A stretch of 56,344 nucleotides of DNA, from positions 1 through 56,344 of the forward strand of contig JAJDYJ010000009.1 of the NCBI GenBank assembly GCA_022822865.1, written 5' to 3'. This DNA comes from Pseudomonadales bacterium (GTDB lineage Bacteria; Pseudomonadota; Gammaproteobacteria; Pseudomonadales; Pseudohongiellaceae). Position numbers and translations under genes: made by a program. This document shows positions 43,796-52,312 of this stretch, piece by piece. Within the stretch, counting starts at the first letter, position 1, and every line of letters starts with the position of its first letter. The notes beneath the pieces were generated by a model that saw only the letters and a program-made list of their open reading frames with translations, did no database searches and had not been told where the DNA came from.

Positions 43796-45217
43796 TCAGA
43801 AGGCAATCAATCCAAGCAGAAAGAAAGCCGGCACAGCCAGCGCCGCGCAAGTGAGCGCGTAAGGTAACTGCGTGCGAACGTGATCGATGTGGTCCGTGGC
43901 CGAGGCCATGGAGGCCACGACCGTAGTGTCGCTGATCGGCGAGGCGTGATCGCCGAAAATCGATCCCGACAGCACCGCCGCGAGAAAATAGCCCGGATTG
44001 AAGTCGAGCGAGAGCGCGATCTGCATCGCCAGGGGAATCATGATGGCGAAAGTCCCCCAACTCGAGCCGATGGAAAAAGCGATGAAAGCGGACAGGATGA
44101 ACAACAGCGGCAACAGCAGCGAAAGCGGAATCGCTTCCCGCGCCAGTTGCGCGACGTAAGTTCCGGTTCCGAGCAGGTTCGCCACGTCCCCCAGGGCCAG
44201 CGCGAACAGTAGGATCACCGCCACGGGCAGCAAACCCCCTGCTCCGCGCAGAAAGGTCCGCATCAATTCATCCACGTTCCCGCGGCGGTCGAACAGCACG
44301 AGCGCCCAGCAACAGGCAAGCGCGAGCAGCACGGCCCAAAGCACCGAAGTTGAACCCGAGCCCGCCGTAATATCGCCGTTGCCCGTAATATAGAGCGAAA
44401 GCGGCATGCTCAGCACCATCACCGCGATCGGCGCGATCATGTAACGCGCCCGGTCAGCCTCGCCGGCGGACTCGCGGCTCGCGAGAATCGACGGATCTAC
44501 CATGGGCGTGGCATTGGGCCAAAGCAATTCCCCGCCCGCCGTGCGCTGCTCGGCCTTGCGCATCGGTCCGAGATCGAGATTGCGCCAGATCGCTATCGCG
44601 CAGAATGCGATCGCGATCAGGGCGTAGAAATTGAGCGGAATCGCGGTAATGAAAACGTCAATCGGATTCTCGATGGCCGACGAGGACAGCAGCCCGAGCA
44701 CGATGGCGCCCCAGGCGTTGAGCGGAATGAGGATACACACCGGCGCCGATGTCGAGTCGATGATATAGGCCAGTTTCTCCCGGGAAATCCGGTAGTGGTC
44801 AAAGAGCGGCCGGGAAATCGCGCCGGCGACGAGCAGGGTGATGTTCGACTCAACGAAGACGACGATGCCGGTGAAATAAGCGAGCCACTTCGCCCGCCAG
44901 CCGTTGTTGACCCAGGCGCTGCTTTCGAGAAGCCGGATGAAGCCGCGCACGCCTCCCATCTGCTCGATGGTCGCGATCAGCCCGCCGATCACCAGCGTGA
45001 ATATGAGCACCCGGGTATCGCCCGCGTCGGAAAAGACGTTGATGACACCGTCCAGCGCCAGAGGCAAGGCGCGCAGGGGATCGAGCGAATGCAACAGGCA
45101 GAATCCCGCCCAGATGCCGATTCCGAGTGAAATGACGACCTGTCGCGTGGCGATGGCGAGCAGGATCGCCAGCACGGGCGGCAGGATCGAAAACGCGTTC
45201 GGTTCGTATGCCTCCAA
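43796..45217 (-). CDS. NhaC-type Na+/H+ antiporter family protein
   Basis: 473 residues with about 11 transmembrane segments. FVESNITLLVAGAISRPLFDHYRISREKLAYIID (in part) and GSSWGTFAIMIPLA, SGSIFGDHASPISDTT are strong NhaC-family motifs. The only suitable start is TTG 45217, directly adjoining a dispersed-repeat copy; the GAGGG of that copy lies at ribosome-site distance. The transported ion or organic substrate is not determined. Confidence 0.87.
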   Translation of the reverse strand: MEAYEPNAFSILPPVLAILLAIATRQVVISLGIGIWAGFCLLHSLDPLRALPLALDGVINVFSDAGDTRVLIFTLVIGGLIATIEQMGGVRGFIRLLESSAWVNNGWRAKWLAYFTGIVVFVESNITLLVAGAISRPLFDHYRISREKLAYIIDSTSAPVCILIPLNAWGAIVLGLLSSSAIENPIDVFITAIPLNFYALIAIAFCAIAIWRNLDLGPMRKAEQRTAGGELLWPNATPMVDPSILASRESAGEADRARYMIAPIAVMVLSMPLSLYITGNGDITAGSGSTSVLWAVLLALACCWALVLFDRRGNVDELMRTFLRGAGGLLPVAVILLFALALGDVANLLGTGTYVAQLAREAIPLSLLLPLLFILSAFIAFSIGSSWGTFAIMIPLAMQIALSLDFNPGYFLAAVLSGSIFGDHASPISDTTVVASMASATDHIDHVRTQLPYALTCAALAVPAFFLLGLIAF

Positions 45218-45320
45218 TGGGTGTCCCTCTTTCGATGGGTGTCCCTTGTTTACCTTTGATGGGTGTCCCTTGTTTACCGTTCGATGGGTGTCCCTTCTTT
45301 TCCTCCTCGATGGGTGTCCC
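45217..45320 (-). repeat. Array of five GGGACACCCAT repeats between PQQ dehydrogenase and NhaC-type genes
   Basis: Plus-strand ATGGGTGTCCC cores start at 45217, 45235, 45259, 45284, and 45310, all in one orientation, with spacings of 18, 24, 25, and 26 bp. Most continue on the minus strand as CGAA or CAAA. The array occupies almost the whole 114-bp intergenic gap and would form the 5' leader of the NhaC-type gene. Confidence 0.92.
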
Positions 45321-45331
45321 TTCTTTTCTGC

Positions 45332-47449
45332 CTATTGCGCCAGGTTGGCCATGGTGATCACGAAGGCGCGGATCGCTTCGGCGTCGGAATCGTCGAGAAT
45401 GCCGTCCCAGGACGCCATACCCGAATCGGCCATCTCGCCTTCCATCACCACGCCATGCCAGGCTTCGGCGTCGCCCAGGATGCTGCTCATGCGCAAGTCG
45501 GGATAGGTATCGAGCCGGATCGAGACCGCGAACGGCCCGTGACAGACGCTGCAATTGCGGTTGTAGGCCGATTCGCCCTGGGCGATCGTTTCGTTCGAAG
45601 CGTCGGTCTGGGGAATTTCCATCGGCGCCGCTTCGATCTCGGCGAGGTCGGGCATTACCGGCAGCGAAGCGTCGCCGCCGATGCGATAGACCAGCAGGCG
45701 CGAGTTATTGGTGGAAAGATCCGTGGTCGCGACCGCCGCGCCCGGCCCCTCTTCGGGCAACGCGGGTGAACCAACCAACTGCGCAAGGTATTGCTCGTCG
45801 CCGACCATGAAAGTCGAAGGCGCCGCCATCACGCCTGCCTGGGTCAAGGTAGACCACAATTGCTCGCCCGTAGCGTCGTTGAAAGCCGCGAGTTCGCCGG
45901 ATCTATTGCCCTGGAACACCAGGCCGCCCGCCGTCGCCAGCACGCCGCTGGCGCTCGATCCGCCCGGATGCATCACGCGCCAGACTTCCTCCTGCGCCAC
46001 CGGATCCCAGGCCTTGAGCAAGGCCGCGTTGACCGGCGCATCGGACAAGCCGAGCATGAAAGTGATGCCGCGGCCGAAATCGATCCCGGTATTCCAGCCT
46101 TCCGGATCGACGATGAACTCGGCGTCGCTGACGTAACCCAGGAAGTTTTCGGTAACCGGGATGTAAACGAGATTGGTCCGCTGGCTGAAAGCCATCGGAT
46201 ACCAGTTGTGTCCGCCAAGGGGTCCGGGCATCACCAGGGCCGGTTCGCCGGTGCGGTCATAACGCGCTTCAGGATTCTCCACCGGGCGTCCGGTATCCGG
46301 ATCGATATGGCTGGCCCAGTTCACCGGAGTGTACGGCTCGCCGGAGATGAATTCGCCGGTGGCCGCGTCGAGCACGTAGAAAAAGCCGTTCTTCGGCGCT
46401 TGCATCACCACGCGGCGCGTCTCGCCGCCGATTTCCAGGTCCGCGAGCATGATGTGCTGGGTCGCGGTGTAATCCCAGGTTTCCCCGGGTACGGTCTGGT
46501 AGTGCCAGGCGTAGCTGCCGTCGTCCGGGTCGAGCGCGACGATGGAAGTGAGGAAGAGATTGTCGCCGCCGTCCGGGCTGCGCAAGGTCTGGTTCCAGGG
46601 TGAGCCGTTGCCGACGCCGATATACAGCAGGTCGAGTTCGGCGTCGTAGGCCATGGAGTCCCACACCGTGCCGCCGCCACCGAGATTCCACCATTCGCCG
46701 GTCCAGGTATTGGCGGCCGCGGTCATCACGTCGCTTTCGTAGCCGTCCGCCGGATTGCCGGGCACGGTATGGAAGCGCCAGACCTGCTCGCCGCTGTCGG
46801 CGTCATAGGCGGTCACATAGCCGCGCACGCCGTATTCGGCGCCGCCGTTGCCGATCATGACCAGGCCTTTGATCACCCGCGGCGCGCCGGTGATCGTATA
46901 CGGCAAGGCGGGATCCGTGGTCATCGTTTCCCATTCCAGGCTGCCGTCGCTCGAATCGATCGCCACCAGGCGCCCGTCGATGGTGCCGACGAACACCTTG
47001 CCGTCCCACACCGCCACCCCGCGGTTCACCACGTCGCAACAGGCGTCGCGGCCCTTCTCGCGGTCGACCTGTGGGTCGTATTTCCAGAGTTGTGCGCCGC
47101 TTTCGACGTCGAAGGCGTAGACCATGCTCCATGCGGTCGAGACGTAGAGCGCGCCGTCGACCACGATGGGCGTCGCCTCCTGGCCGCGGCTGGTGTCGAC
47201 CTCTGCGTACCAGGCCAGGCCGAGCTGATCGACGTTGCCCTGGTCGATCTGATCGAGCGGGCTGTAGCGCTGCTCGTCATAGGTTCTGCCATAGGACATC
47301 CAGGCGCCGGGCTCGGCGTCCGCCCCGACCAGGCGGGCCTCGTCCACCGCAGCGGCGTAATCCTGCGCCGAAGCCGATGCAGACAGCGCCAGGCCGGCAA
47401 ACAGGGCCGCGGCCCGAAACTTCAGATAAGTCAATGTGGGATTAGTCAT
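45332..47449 (-). CDS. PQQ-dependent alcohol dehydrogenase with C-terminal cytochrome c domain
   Basis: 705 residues with a signal peptide (AGLALSASASA). The eight-bladed propeller of quinoprotein dehydrogenases is indicated by PQQ-enzyme repeats (GRLVAIDSSDGSLEW, VYAFDVESGAQLW), the adjacent-cysteine disulfide in DACCDVV, and the WxxxSYA-type segments. A single haem site Cys633-x-x-Cys636-His637 lies in the C-terminal domain, marking a quinohaemoprotein. It oxidises an alcohol in the periplasm and passes electrons to the respiratory chain. The substrate is not known. Confidence 0.92.
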   Translation of the reverse strand: MTNPTLTYLKFRAAALFAGLALSASASAQDYAAAVDEARLVGADAEPGAWMSYGRTYDEQRYSPLDQIDQGNVDQLGLAWYAEVDTSRGQEATPIVVDGALYVSTAWSMVYAFDVESGAQLWKYDPQVDREKGRDACCDVVNRGVAVWDGKVFVGTIDGRLVAIDSSDGSLEWETMTTDPALPYTITGAPRVIKGLVMIGNGGAEYGVRGYVTAYDADSGEQVWRFHTVPGNPADGYESDVMTAAANTWTGEWWNLGGGGTVWDSMAYDAELDLLYIGVGNGSPWNQTLRSPDGGDNLFLTSIVALDPDDGSYAWHYQTVPGETWDYTATQHIMLADLEIGGETRRVVMQAPKNGFFYVLDAATGEFISGEPYTPVNWASHIDPDTGRPVENPEARYDRTGEPALVMPGPLGGHNWYPMAFSQRTNLVYIPVTENFLGYVSDAEFIVDPEGWNTGIDFGRGITFMLGLSDAPVNAALLKAWDPVAQEEVWRVMHPGGSSASGVLATAGGLVFQGNRSGELAAFNDATGEQLWSTLTQAGVMAAPSTFMVGDEQYLAQLVGSPALPEEGPGAAVATTDLSTNNSRLLVYRIGGDASLPVMPDLAEIEAAPMEIPQTDASNETIAQGESAYNRNCSVCHGPFAVSIRLDTYPDLRMSSILGDAEAWHGVVMEGEMADSGMASWDGILDDSDAEAIRAFVITMANLAQ

Positions 47450-47630
47450 TTCAGTACTTGCTTTGATTCAGAAAACCGGATTTCGCCGAGCCGAAAAGGG
47501 CCGGCCGGCAAATACTGTCACAACTGCAAACCCGAGTCTAACTCCGGCCGATAAACAAAACAGTAGAGCAATGCTTCGCATTGTGATATGTATGTTGTTT
47601 GAACCATTAACCCAACACAGGAGAAGGTTT

Positions 47631-48416
47631 ATGGACCGCCGTTCGTTTTTGAGCAATATGAGCGCAGCCTCGCTCGCCACTATTGCCGGCGCGACGACTC
47701 TGTCCGCCAAGGCCGACGCGCTGGAAGACGCCATGAGCGACGAGTTGGACAAGCGCATCGCCACACCGTGGATGTGCAGTATCGAACCCACTCCGGACCC
47801 GATCCCGGGCGACACCCGTCCCTGGTACCAGCATAACGACCCGCGCCTGCCGGTCATGCCGGAAGCGCCGACGCTGATAGATTTCTACAAATTGCGTTTC
47901 GCGCCCGCGAGTCACGTCCTGCAAAGCGCGCGGCTGGCGATGATCAACGGCCTCGACGAGAAGATTGTCATGGCCTGCCTGTTGCACGACATCTGCGTGT
48001 CCAACCTGATCCGCACCGATCACGGCTACTGGTGCGCGCAGATGGTCGGACCGTACGTGGACGAGGAAATCGCCTGGGCGATAGAAAAGCACCAGGCGCT
48101 GCGTTTCTTCCCTGACGAAAGCGTCGGTTACGAGTATCCCGAAGCCTACATCCGCTTCTTCGGCGCCGACTACAAGCCCGAACCGTATCTCCAGCTAGCC
48201 TACGAGGAAGCCCGCAAGCACAGGTGGTACATGTCGTCCCGGCTGATCACGCTGAACGATCTGTATTCGTTCGAGGAAGGCGTGGTGGTCGACATCGACG
48301 ATTTCACCGACATCATCGGCCGCAACTTCAGGCAGCCGAAGGAAGGACTCGGCTTCGACGGCAGCCCCGTCGCCCACATGTGGCGTTCGATCATCTGGCC
48401 GAACAACTTCCTGTAG
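47631..48416 (+). CDS. Tat-exported HD-domain-like protein
   Basis: 261 residues from ATG 47631 with GGAGAAGG ahead. MDRRSFLSNMSAASLATIAG is a twin-arginine signal. An HD-type segment, ACLLHDICVSNL, followed by DHGYWCAQMVGPYV, suggests a metal-binding helical hydrolase fold. A metal-dependent hydrolase or oxygenase is possible, but I cannot name the reaction. It is divergent from the PQQ dehydrogenase gene, with 181 bp between them. Confidence 0.65.
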   Translation: MDRRSFLSNMSAASLATIAGATTLSAKADALEDAMSDELDKRIATPWMCSIEPTPDPIPGDTRPWYQHNDPRLPVMPEAPTLIDFYKLRFAPASHVLQSARLAMINGLDEKIVMACLLHDICVSNLIRTDHGYWCAQMVGPYVDEEIAWAIEKHQALRFFPDESVGYEYPEAYIRFFGADYKPEPYLQLAYEEARKHRWYMSSRLITLNDLYSFEEGVVVDIDDFTDIIGRNFRQPKEGLGFDGSPVAHMWRSIIWPNNFL

Positions 48417-48459
48417 CCGGAAGCCGGATCCGGTTCGCCGGCGCCGGCAGGGAACGCCA

Positions 48460-50232
48460 ATGACAGAGCAGTACTCCCCGGAATCCGCGGCGCCGGGTTC
48501 CGGGGACAGCGCCCCGGATTACCAACTCTACATCCGCACGAAACAGGTCGAGCAGGCTTGGCCGACGATTGCCGACTGGCCGCTCTCCTCCCGCTTCGGC
48601 CCGCTGCTCGTCAGCTTCGAACTCACGCTGAAAATCCTCCAGGAAAGCCTCGACGAGGCCGCCGGCCGCCTGTACGTCAACAGCGGCCAGAAATGCGAAT
48701 CCATCGTCATCTGTCTCAACCTCCAGCTCCGCCTCCTCACCGAATTCGCCTCGCGCAATAACATGGGACACCCATCTAAAAGTATGGGACACCCATCTCG
48801 ATCTTCGGGAAAAACAATGGGTGTCCCATCCGTGGCGATGGGTGTCCCATCCTTGGGTGAAGAAATGGGTGTCCCATCTTCGATGCCGGAGGGAACTCAG
48901 GGTCCGGCTTCCGGGGAATCAGTCTGGGGCGACGTCATGGAGAAGCTCGCCCGCATGAGCCAGGGCGAGCGCCTGTGCGAGGAACTGAACCTGCGTTACC
49001 AGGCGCTCGTGGATGCCCTCGGCTTCGACCTCGGCCTGGCCGGCAAGGCGGGATTCGACTACGACAAATGGATCAAGCCGGCTCAGATACACGATCTGTA
49101 CACACCAGACCGCCGCGCCGAATACCCCGAAGACGCCCTCTTCGTCCGCGTGCACCAGGTCTGCGAAGGCCTGCTCGAGGCGATGCACGTGGAATTGCGC
49201 GACGCCGAACAGGCCCTGTACCAGGTCGACTATCTCGCCGCCGAAAGCCGCGTGCTGATGACGGCGCGTTTCGCGCGGTCGCTCGACGCCGTACTAAGCC
49301 TGCTGGGAGAAATGAGCCAGACCGAATACGCCCCCCTGCGTCTGGCCCAAAGAGACATCAACATCTCGCAATCCCCGCGGTGGCAGGCCGGCAAATCGAT
49401 CGTCAAGGATCATTTCTGGCTGTTCATCCAGCAATTGAAGAACTACGGCCTCGACCCCTTCCTGGTCATGGTCAATCACCGGGAACACGTCGTCGAGCAT
49501 CGCCTGTTGCAGGCCTTCAAACGGCTTTCGCGAACGATGCAGGAGAGCCTCTCCAACCACTTCCTGCTGATGCAAAACATCCAGGGCAGCGCCGAAGTCG
49601 GCAACATCGACCCGGACGCCCTGAGCCCGGAAAGCGCCGGTGCGTCGCCATTACTGCCTGAACTCGTCAAGGCCTTCGACAAGCTGACCTTGTGGACCAG
49701 CCTGAAACACAGCGCGCAGTCCGGCGCCGTCATCCGCAAACTCGAAGAAGAACAAGGCCTTACCGGCAAATACAAACGTGAATTACCAACAGAACCAAGC
49801 ACCCGCTCGCGCATTCTGCGCACCATAGACCGCTACTTCGAATCCCTGCGCGAAGGCGACCGGAACGCGTGGATCAGCCTGTTCAGCGACCCGCCGTACC
49901 TGGAAGACCCCAAAGGCTCACAACCCGCCGTATCCAGACAGGAACTCGACCTGCGCTTCCGCAACCTGCGCAACCTGTTCCCGCGCATCGACTCATGCGA
50001 ATACCAGATCCTTGCCGAAGGCGAAAACTCCCTGCAAGTGCAATGGACGATCGCCGGCGCGAGCTTCCTCGAAGAAATCCCCGCCAGCGTAACCCGCGAC
50101 CAGATGTTCCATTTCGACCCCAACGGCCACATCCGCATGTCCATCGCCGACTGGAACCCCGAAGCCCTCGCCGACCAACTCCTCGACCAGCACCGGGAAG
50201 CCATGCTCGACGCCATCGGCCGGATCGACTGA
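48460..50232 (+). CDS. Fusion protein: tryptophan 2,3-dioxygenase-like helical region plus SnoaL/NTF2-like domain
   Basis: 590 residues. The central region (about 160-400) has FVRVHQVCEGLLEAMHVELRD and long helices reminiscent of tryptophan 2,3-dioxygenase, but without enough identity to claim haem chemistry. The C terminus (about 445-575) resembles an NTF2/SnoaL domain (TIDRYFESLREGDRNAWISLF). Residues 102-140 consist largely of five in-frame dispersed-repeat copies (MGHPS twice, MGVPS three times) and probably form a flexible insert. The role is unknown. Confidence 0.5.
   Translation: MTEQYSPESAAPGSGDSAPDYQLYIRTKQVEQAWPTIADWPLSSRFGPLLVSFELTLKILQESLDEAAGRLYVNSGQKCESIVICLNLQLRLLTEFASRNNMGHPSKSMGHPSRSSGKTMGVPSVAMGVPSLGEEMGVPSSMPEGTQGPASGESVWGDVMEKLARMSQGERLCEELNLRYQALVDALGFDLGLAGKAGFDYDKWIKPAQIHDLYTPDRRAEYPEDALFVRVHQVCEGLLEAMHVELRDAEQALYQVDYLAAESRVLMTARFARSLDAVLSLLGEMSQTEYAPLRLAQRDINISQSPRWQAGKSIVKDHFWLFIQQLKNYGLDPFLVMVNHREHVVEHRLLQAFKRLSRTMQESLSNHFLLMQNIQGSAEVGNIDPDALSPESAGASPLLPELVKAFDKLTLWTSLKHSAQSGAVIRKLEEEQGLTGKYKRELPTEPSTRSRILRTIDRYFESLREGDRNAWISLFSDPPYLEDPKGSQPAVSRQELDLRFRNLRNLFPRIDSCEYQILAEGENSLQVQWTIAGASFLEEIPASVTRDQMFHFDPNGHIRMSIADWNPEALADQLLDQHREAMLDAIGRID
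48763..48877. repeat. Five in-frame repeat copies inside the TDO-like gene
   Basis: Two forward copies (48763-48775, 48784-48796) are followed by three inverted ones (48817-48829, 48838-48850, 48865-48877). All five keep the full 13-bp hairpin ATGGG-N3-CCCAT. Spacings of 21, 33, 21, and 27 bp are all multiples of three. This is the densest coding cluster and the rightmost in the window. Confidence 0.92.
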
Positions 50233-50258
50233 ACTAGCGGGAAAAAAAGCGAAAAGAA

Positions 50259-50346
50259 TGGTGCCCGGGGCCGGAATCGAACCGGCACGATCGCAACGAT
50301 CGAGGGATTTTAAGTCCCTTGTGTCTACCAGTTTCACCACCCGGGC
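50259..50346 (-). tRNA. tRNA-Leu, anticodon UAA
   Basis: On the minus strand an 88-nt cloverleaf starts GCCCGGGTGG and ends with encoded CCA. The acceptor stem GCCCGGG/CCCGGGC is perfect. The anticodon loop CTTAAAA gives UAA, and the long variable arm (CGATCGTTGCGATCG) marks a class II leucine tRNA. It forms the left border of the accessory region. Confidence 0.95.
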
Positions 50347-50471
50347 GGGACGGAGCGAAACGCGGGCCGAACATTGTAAGCACTCGCCCGGCCAAGCGGA
50401 AGCAAATCGCGCAACCGGGAATCCGGGCCACGCCGGCCCCGGCCCGTCATTTCAAAAATCATCCAACGAAT

Positions 50472-50864
50472 CTACGTACGCCCCCGACACTGCGGCAGCC
50501 CATCCGTCAACTCGTAATACCCCCCCTTGTCGCCGACGTAAATGTGCTCCACCGCCTCCAGCCCACCGGAACCGTCCAGCGTCCCGGCCATAATGCTCAT
50601 ATGACTCCCGTCATCAAGACGCCAGAACAGGCTCGAACCACATACCCTGCAAAACCCGCGCGACGCATACTCCGAGGAAGCAAACCACGCCAGGCTTTCG
50701 CCGGCGACGATCTCCAGCGCGTCCATCGCCACGGCGGTCGCCGCAACAAAGTGCCCACTGGTCCGCCGACACTGCCCGCAATGGCAATAAATAACCGGCC
50801 GCAAATCCCCCGCAACCCGATACCGCACACCCCCGCAAAGGCACCCACCCGTCCTCTCAAACAT
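50472..50864 (-). CDS. GFA-family (CENP-V/GFA domain) zinc-binding protein
   Basis: 130 residues from ATG 50864. The cysteine pattern GGCLCGGVRY, then CHCGQCRRTSG, then CRVCGSSLFW supplies the two zinc sites of the glutathione-dependent formaldehyde-activating (Gfa) fold. Many members are not formaldehyde enzymes, so the activity is uncertain. It is the first gene after tRNA-Leu. Confidence 0.88.
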   Translation of the reverse strand: MFERTGGCLCGGVRYRVAGDLRPVIYCHCGQCRRTSGHFVAATAVAMDALEIVAGESLAWFASSEYASRGFCRVCGSSLFWRLDDGSHMSIMAGTLDGSGGLEAVEHIYVGDKGGYYELTDGLPQCRGRT

Positions 50865-50950
50865 ACCGCCCTCCCCCATCCGCCAGGCAACCACCCAACC
50901 CGAACAATATCAACTGAACCGCCCCCCTGGAAATACCGTCATTTCCACTG

Positions 50951-51004
50951 CTTTCATGGAAAAATGGAGTTCTCATGCAGGCCGAAGATATACTGCCGAT
51001 GTGA
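50951..51004 (+). pseudogene. Truncated first member of the coiled-coil gene family, with leader remnant
   Basis: TTTCATGGAAAAATGGAG, then TTCTC and ATG at 50975 match the leader and start of the four intact family members downstream. The frame reads MQAEDILPM and stops at 51002-51004. The stop lies where a GTG starts a different reading frame (51001), showing the module is joined to unrelated sequence here. Confidence 0.7.
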
Positions 51005-51329
51005 CTTTCATAGAGAAAATCTGCCGAGCGCTGAACGATGCCGGAGTACGATTCGCCGTAATTGGAAGACGCGGCCGCGCTGGAGAAATTGCGATGAGTC
51101 GGGCCGAAAACCCACCGGTGGTTCAACGCTTCTCGGACGAATACATCGAACGTTGCCGCGAACTGTCCCCGCAGGAAATTGTGCGCTTTCTGGAGGATTA
51201 TCGAATTCTGTTCGGATTGGCGAGAATGCGGGACTGCTCTACCCTCCCCCGTCCGTCAGGCTCTACGAGCACAACGTGCGCCCCCTTCGCGAACACGATC
51301 AGCCCATACCGCAGCCGGACCTGCAGTAA
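51001..51329 (+). pseudogene. Remnant of a nucleotidyltransferase-like gene and its downstream partner
   Basis: From GTG 51001 the frame gives TFIEKICRALNDAGVRFAVIG, like the N terminus of nucleotidyltransferase genes in toxin-antitoxin-type pairs (usually followed by GYAV.LHG). The body is missing; in another frame LEDAAALEKLR ends at 51097. An overlapping ATG at 51094 opens MSRAENPPVVQRFSDEYIE and continues with LSPQEIVRFLEDYR. Near 51235 the frame appears to shift, since YPPPSVRLYEHNVRPL runs on in another frame to a stop at 51329. I read this as an internally deleted, decaying two-gene unit. Confidence 0.6.
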
Positions 51330-51355
51330 TCCCGCCGGTCAAGACCGTCGTTTTG

Positions 51356-51477
51356 GCTAATTTCTCCCGAAATTGCGCATATCCGCGTTTTCCCTCCTAC
51401 CCTTCATGACTGAAGGCACGGCGGCCCGTTGGGGCCGCTGACCAACTAATTTCGTGGAAAACTGGATTTTGCGAAAA
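51356..51477 (+). repeat. Leader module, copy without an intact gene
   Basis: It contains the elements shared with 52313-52429 and 52944-53061: CTAATTTC..CCGAAATT, CCTTCATGACTGAAGG, CACGGCGGCCC..GGGGCCGC, then AACTAATTTCGTGGAAAA. The stems are imperfect. It is followed by AATGAATATACTGATATGG, a decayed match to the family gene start. Confidence 0.75.
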
Positions 51478-51551
51478 AGCAATGAATATACTGATATGGC
51501 CCTACAAACTGAACGTAAATTCAACCTGTTTCGTGGGAAAACGGAGTACGT

Positions 51552-51713
51552 ATGAAGGAAACGGAAAAATCGTTCAACGACGTCGAACCGCAAACCAGGC
51601 GGGAATCGTTCAACTTGACCAGTTTTTTGGCCGAACACTTTGAAGCGATAGCAACATTGGAACTTTGTTTGTTCATCGCAGTCTTTTCCTCCCTCCTCTG
51701 CAAAGCACAATAG
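51552..51713 (+). CDS. Small ORF with one membrane segment
   Basis: 53 residues (MKETEKSFNDVEPQ...). It is preceded by TTTCGTGGGAAAACGGAG, a variant of the family leader, but the body is not like the coiled-coil proteins. The last 20 residues are hydrophobic (LCLFIAVFSSLL). It stops 5 bp before the truncated antitoxin-like gene. It could be a remnant rather than an expressed gene. Confidence 0.35.
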   Translation: MKETEKSFNDVEPQTRRESFNLTSFLAEHFEAIATLELCLFIAVFSSLLCKAQ

Positions 51714-51718
51714 TCAGC

Positions 51719-51898
51719 ATGAGCACAATACGCGCCACTGCTGATCCAGATGATCCGAAGACCTTTCCGAAGGGAAAAATGGACCTCGCAGTAGTCGATG
51801 CCACCACCGAGGAGCAAATCGCTCTACAGCTACGCGAGGACGATGAAGAGGCCATGAACGAAGCCAGGGCAGCCCGCCGCGGGCCGCCGGCTAAGTGA
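51719..51898 (+). pseudogene. Antitoxin-like (HigA/XRE-type) N-terminal fragment, truncated
   Basis: ATG 51719 encodes 59 residues. ATADPDDPKTFPKG, VDATTEEQI, and EDDEEAMNEAR resemble the N-terminal leader of HigA/XRE-type antitoxins, in which a helix-turn-helix should follow. Instead the frame enters the GC-rich hairpin and leader of the next coiled-coil gene (AARRGPPAK, stop). The helix-turn-helix half and any toxin partner are missing. Confidence 0.55.
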
Positions 51899-51921
51899 TT
51901 TCGTGGACAATTGGAGCTGTC

Positions 51922-52260
51922 ATGGAAACCGAAGATATTCTGACTGCAACGATCAAGCTGGGAGAATCCGGCCTGACCTACTCCCAGTCGGAAGCTATCG
52001 CCAATACCATCGTCGCCGCCGTGAAGCCACTGGCCACCAAGGACGACCTGGAATTTGGCATCGATTCCTTGAAGGAGCAGATGGTGACCAAATCCGATCT
52101 GAATTCCTTGAAGGAGCAAATGATGACCAAGGCCGACCTGGAGTCCGCCTTTGGTTCCTTGAAGATATGGCTTTTACTTATCTTGCTCGGTGTGCACGGG
52201 TCGACGCTGGCCATTATCTCCGGCATGGCATTCACTTGGCTCAATTTCGGCCACCCCTAA
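51922..52260 (+). CDS. Coiled-coil membrane protein, family member 1 (DUF1640/CCDC90-like)
   Basis: 112 residues from ATG 51922, with GGAG 6-7 bp ahead. The N terminus METEDILTATIKLGESGL...QSEAIANTIVAAV matches its paralogues. Two 13-residue units (SLKEQMVTKSDLN, SLKEQMMTKADLE) form the coiled coil, followed by one transmembrane helix (WLLLILLGVHGSTLAIISG). The arrangement resembles DUF1640/CCDC90-type proteins. Function is unknown. Confidence 0.72.
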   Translation: METEDILTATIKLGESGLTYSQSEAIANTIVAAVKPLATKDDLEFGIDSLKEQMVTKSDLNSLKEQMMTKADLESAFGSLKIWLLLILLGVHGSTLAIISGMAFTWLNFGHP

Positions 52261-52312
52261 ATGGACAACTGGCTCAACTCTGCTGTTCGAGCCTTGTACA
52301 GCCGCAGTTGCC

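Noticed and set aside
45217..45320. Repeat array as a CRISPR
   Set aside because: Repeats are about 11-16 bp with 18-26 bp pitch, spacers are a few bases, no cas genes are present, and the same unit occurs in genes and in both orientations elsewhere.
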